Source of the DNA: Marisa cornuarietis
Lineage: Eukaryota; Mollusca; Gastropoda; Architaenioglossa; Ampullariidae
Length of the DNA stretch: 64,000 nucleotides
NCBI GenBank assembly: GCA_004794655.1
Contig: SMMW01000003.1
Coordinates: 15,953,501-16,017,500 of the forward strand
Reading direction: 5' to 3'
The notes under the pieces were generated by a model, which did no database searches, was not told the DNA's origin, and saw only the letters and a list, made by a program, of their open reading frames with translations. The translations under genes were made by a program, and so were the position numbers. Below, piece by piece: positions 61,041 through 64,000 of this stretch (within the stretch, counting starts at the first letter, position 1; every line of letters starts with the position of its first letter).

Positions 61041-62290
61041 GGACCCCTACAATGGATGGGACCACATTCCATTGATACCAACCTCACCTTTATTCTTCTA
61101 TCCTACTTTGGAAGACGTTCCGCACTCACACATTAAAAACGCCGCAGCTGAGATCAGGGACAACACTGACTTGAGTTTGCTACACAAGTTTCTTTTTGGT
61201 TATGACAACTGTTTTATCCTCAATATTTGTTACGAACTTTGAACCCCAGTGAACTTAGCTAATGTCACGATCGAATTCTTAGTTAATAAGAGTATTAAAG
61301 CCTTTAGCAAACAAATATCAAAGTCACTTAATTGAAGTTCAATAGCATATCTATTTTTATTGTCAGATTTCAGATCAGTTTATTTAATTTACTGTCACGA
61401 ACCTGTTTTCTCCTTAGTGCTGTGTACAGCGGTGACACTGATGGCCTAGAGTCTTGTACTTACTGTTGTGACTCATGGTTGTGAATATTTAACTTTCTTA
61501 ATAATTATTAATTATTTTCGGTTCGATGAGTGTATTACACTTAATTTAGTTGTCAAATTGTAATTTTTGTTTATTTTTATTATCTAAGAGTGCGTCTGTT
61601 TGTTTACAGCTTGAACGGATAGCTTGTTGTTATTCTATATTGACAGAATATTTGAAATTGGTTATTAAGAGATTTATGTCTGTTAAACTATAGTCTTTAT
61701 ACTTCTCTAGTTTTCAACAAACCCTATCAGGCCGGAGACCAGCTGCCTTAACACCATGATTTACAACTTTGTATTGTTAGCATCTAGAAGACTTTCCCTT
61801 TGTACTGCCCCACCCACCTGTCAGGTGTGACTTTGGATGGGAACATGTGATAGCTGCGCGATGAGGGTGGTCTAGATGCTAGAAGCTGTGATAGCTTGAG
61901 TTTTAGACCACACAGCAAAGTAAGACCAGAGCAAGGTGCTACAGATTTCTTGTCTCCATCAGTGTGCAGTCAGTCTCCACTCCATAAAACCTTTTACACC
62001 AGTGTTTGAAATCCCCCTACTCATAAGTGTAGGTCTGATTTGGTAGGCATGCAAGTAGCCATGTGTGCATGATGCACGCCTGCAATTGAAAAACAGACGT
62101 CGTTTTTCTTGACAAAAAGTAGTTCTTATTTATAAGTTATTAATCAAATCGGAGAGCAAATTCTCGAAAAAGGTTTAATTTTAATAAGCCATTCTTTGAC
62201 ACTTCTGAATTCCAACACTTCTGGTCATAATGAGTTCTTGTAGAAAACCACTTTTCCACTATTTTCAAGCAGCAAACATGTAGTCAGTGC

Positions 62291-62605
62291 GGTTTTACTT
62301 GTTAGTTCGTCTGTAAGATGAGAAAGAAGAGAACGATTGAAAGCTTGCCGAGGTGCTAGGTGGAAAGGCCCAAAGGATGGCGATAAATCTGTCACAGTTA
62401 GTGACCAGTCGGATCAGATTAGAAGACTGGACAAAGAAGGTGGTGCGATGTTACTTGATAGTTGTCCGTGAGATAAGAAAGAGAGAGGAGAGAAAGACTG
62501 AAAGAACCTAACTGTGGTGGCTTAGTGAAGAAAGGTAGAGATAAATCTCTACCACTTTAAAGGCAGTCAGATCACATTAACAGGGCTGGACAACCAAGAT
62601 GGGGG
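62291..62605. repeat. Two diverged ~157-bp tandem copies inside the hAT element
   Basis: TTACTTGTTAGTTCGTCTGT with GATGAGAAAG (from 62295) recurs as TTACTTGATAGTTGTCCGTG with GATAAGAAAG (from 62451). Both are followed by GATAAATCTGTCAC/GATAAATCTCTACC and CAGTCGGATCA/CAGTCAGATCA blocks. Confidence 0.8.
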
Positions 62606-62779
62606 GGGGGGGGGAAAGGTAGTCTTAACTGTAACTTAAAACCCACAGGATGTTGTAAAAACCTCACTTTACTGAGCGGCTGCACACATCTCGTGCTGCT
62701 GTTTACTGTGTAATGGTCTGTTCGGGCGCTTGGAGCTATCATCCTTCCAAAGCTGAATCAGTAAAAGGTCTAATAGAAG

Positions 62780-62880
62780 ATCTGTGAACTGAACTGTTCT
62801 ATAAGACTATATCTGTAAACTGAACTGTTCTATAAGACTACATCTGTGAACTGCTTTATAAGACTATATTTGTGAACTGG
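62780..62880. repeat. 31-bp tandem repeat, about three copies
   Basis: ATCTGTGAACTGAACTGTTC followed by TATAAGACTAT repeats from 62780, 62811 and, shortened, 62842. Inside the hAT element. Confidence 0.9.
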
Positions 62881-63441
62881 ATTTAGCCATACAAGAGTGA
62901 ACAGTGCATACTGTCCTACAGCCCCGACATCATGAGAGTTTGTAAAGATAAGTTCGCATGATTTTTATACACAGTGATAGAGCTGTATATAGTTTATTAA
63001 CACAATTTGTCTCTTTCTTTACCTTCATTTTATTTCCTCATTTCTTATCATGCTTATTTTGTTTGTGTAGATGCAAAGGGTTGTGCTAGTGGTGGTACAA
63101 CCTTTTGCAAAACTTTTCATTGCACAAACGGGTCCCTTAAAGCCTTGTGGTCTTTAATGTAAGCCTGGGTTTGTTGTTTAAAATTTCAGTTAAGAAAACA
63201 GAGTTAAGCCTAAATGTACAACTTTTTTTTTTTTGGGGGGGGGTAACTGATTTCTTTTTTTGGGGGTGGGAGTGGGGGGCGCAGTATTTGTCTTTCGCCT
63301 AGGGCGCAACACAGCCTTGCGCCGGCCCTGACAATCAGTAATAATACAACGTAAGACTGCAATGACCGTGATTATTGCCCATTAAATTTTGATCTGATTG
63401 ACTTACCAGTCTGTTGAATGAATTCAGTTTGGACCATTTAA

Positions 63442-63668
63442 TTATTTTTTAACTTCATTCGAAGGTTCTAAATAAAGTTCCAATCTGTAGGGCTGTATTC
63501 CAAATTCAGCCTTTTCATTTTTTGAGGGAAAAAAATCGCTTCTTGAACGAGACAACATGGGCGATGTTTCTTCATTTGACTTGAAGACATCCACACTCGC
63601 TGTTACAAATACTTCGATCGCATTAAGAGAACTCTTCAGTATAGGAGAGTAGTTTTTCCCCCGCTTTC
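63442..63668 (-). CDS. Putative coding segment, minus strand
   Basis: An open frame of about 74 codons begins just after a CTGCCACTAG acceptor-like site at 63669 and ends at TAA 63442-63444. It includes GKNYSPILKSSLNAIEVFVT, ASVDVFKSNEETSPMLS and IQPYRLELYLEP. It has no Met near the start, and composition looks coding. It may be an upstream exon of the protease-homologue gene, separated from it by the hAT insertion. No donor could be fixed and no family is recognised. Confidence 0.28.
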
Positions 63669-63924
63669 CTAGTGGCAGGTGAGAATGCCGATGTTTGAAG
63701 GCTTAAATCTTTAACATTAAGCATAAGTATGTACTCATATTTTGGGAATTGCTATTTTAGAACGAACTTAACCCGATCATAAAGAAAACAATGTCGCGCT
63801 CGCTTTGTCTCGTTTAGGTTAACCCGTTAAGGTCTAAAGTGTTCGAGAACCCACCTTTCTCGGGGGACAGCATTTACTGTGGGACGTGCATCTTCTTTTC
63901 CTTTCACTGCCTTATCTTTCCTTT

Positions 63925-64000
63925 TATGGATTCAGGTACCCATTACTGACAGCTGGATCGACTGCGGAAATCTTGCTGCCTCACAGGGGTATCGAACTGA
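63925..64000 (-). mobile_element. SINE, second family, cut by the window edge
   Basis: GGTACCCATTACTGACAGCT, GGATCGACTGCGGAAATC and TCACAGGGGTATCGAACTGA are an altered version of the minus-strand SINE at 33.7 kb. On the minus strand the right end reads TCAGTTCGATACCCCTG, a box-B-like sequence. The rest lies outside the window. Confidence 0.65.

Larger units (their letters stand above)
60400..63330. mobile_element. Non-autonomous hAT transposon, 2.9 kb
   Basis: Ends are inverted CAGGGCCGG (60400) and CCGGCCCTG (to 63330), with shared subterminal CTAGGGCGC-type blocks at both sides. An exact 8-bp target duplication, ACAATCAG, lies at 60392-60399 and 63331-63338, the hAT signature. The interior holds two internal tandem duplications and a 31-bp tandem repeat (separate entries) and no recognisable transposase. 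The longest frame (61039-61242) is 67 codons and unrecognised. Confidence 0.92.

Noticed and set aside
1..64000. CRISPR array, operon or bacterial defence system
   Set aside because: The window is eukaryotic with spliced genes. The tandem repeats seen lack the regular spacer structure of CRISPR, and no prokaryotic gene cluster is present.

Overview
This is a window of nuclear genomic DNA from an animal. It has AT-rich spliceosomal introns, many dinucleotide microsatellites, tRNA-derived SINEs, RTE-like LINE relics and several DNA-transposon remnants. A lophotrochozoan, probably a mollusc, fits best. That is an inference from the repeat types and from the gene resembling vertebrate CARMILs clearly but at a distance; no species is claimed.

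From the left edge to 46,483 the plus strand is one large gene, the CARMIL family (capping-protein Arp2/3 myosin-I linker; vertebrate CARMIL1 is also called LRRC16A). Thirty-six coding exons (387-446 through 46,320-46,483) were placed by matching the reading frame and splice phase at every junction. Together they total 4,605 bases: 1,534 codons plus a stop, in one frame with no break. The order is the end of the PH domain, the linker, the leucine-rich-repeat horseshoe, the helical dimerisation domain, the capping-protein-binding CPI and CSI motifs, a basic membrane-binding segment, proline-rich tails and a hydrophobic PDZ-type C-terminus. The first coding exon(s) lie left of the window.

The introns carry most of the repeats: a 177-bp hAT MITE with 8-bp target duplications (9.2 kb), a palindromic element (12.5 kb), a degraded LINE-like stretch (16.1-17.0 kb), a tRNA-SINE with 12-bp target duplications (18.4 kb), LINE fragments on the minus strand (26.8-27.2 and 29.3-30.2 kb), a TA-flanked mariner/pogo-like MITE (27.9-28.3 kb) and further SINE copies (33.7 and 37.9 kb).

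From 46.5 to 56.7 kb no gene could be supported. The region probably holds the CARMIL 3' UTR, whose end is unresolved, and intergenic DNA.

From 56.7 kb to at least 59.7 kb the minus strand carries exons of a chymotrypsin-fold gene, convergent with CARMIL. The hydrophobic and cysteine framework is recognisable, but the catalytic Ser and Asp positions are replaced, and so, on a less certain alignment, is His. It is therefore probably a non-catalytic serine-protease homologue or a decayed gene. Its introns hold a SINE (57.0 kb) and an RTE-type LINE 3' end (57.8-58.6 kb). A 2.9-kb non-autonomous hAT element (60.4-63.3 kb) lies upstream of the recognisable exons. Putative upstream coding segments sit on both sides of it, and the right edge enters another SINE copy.
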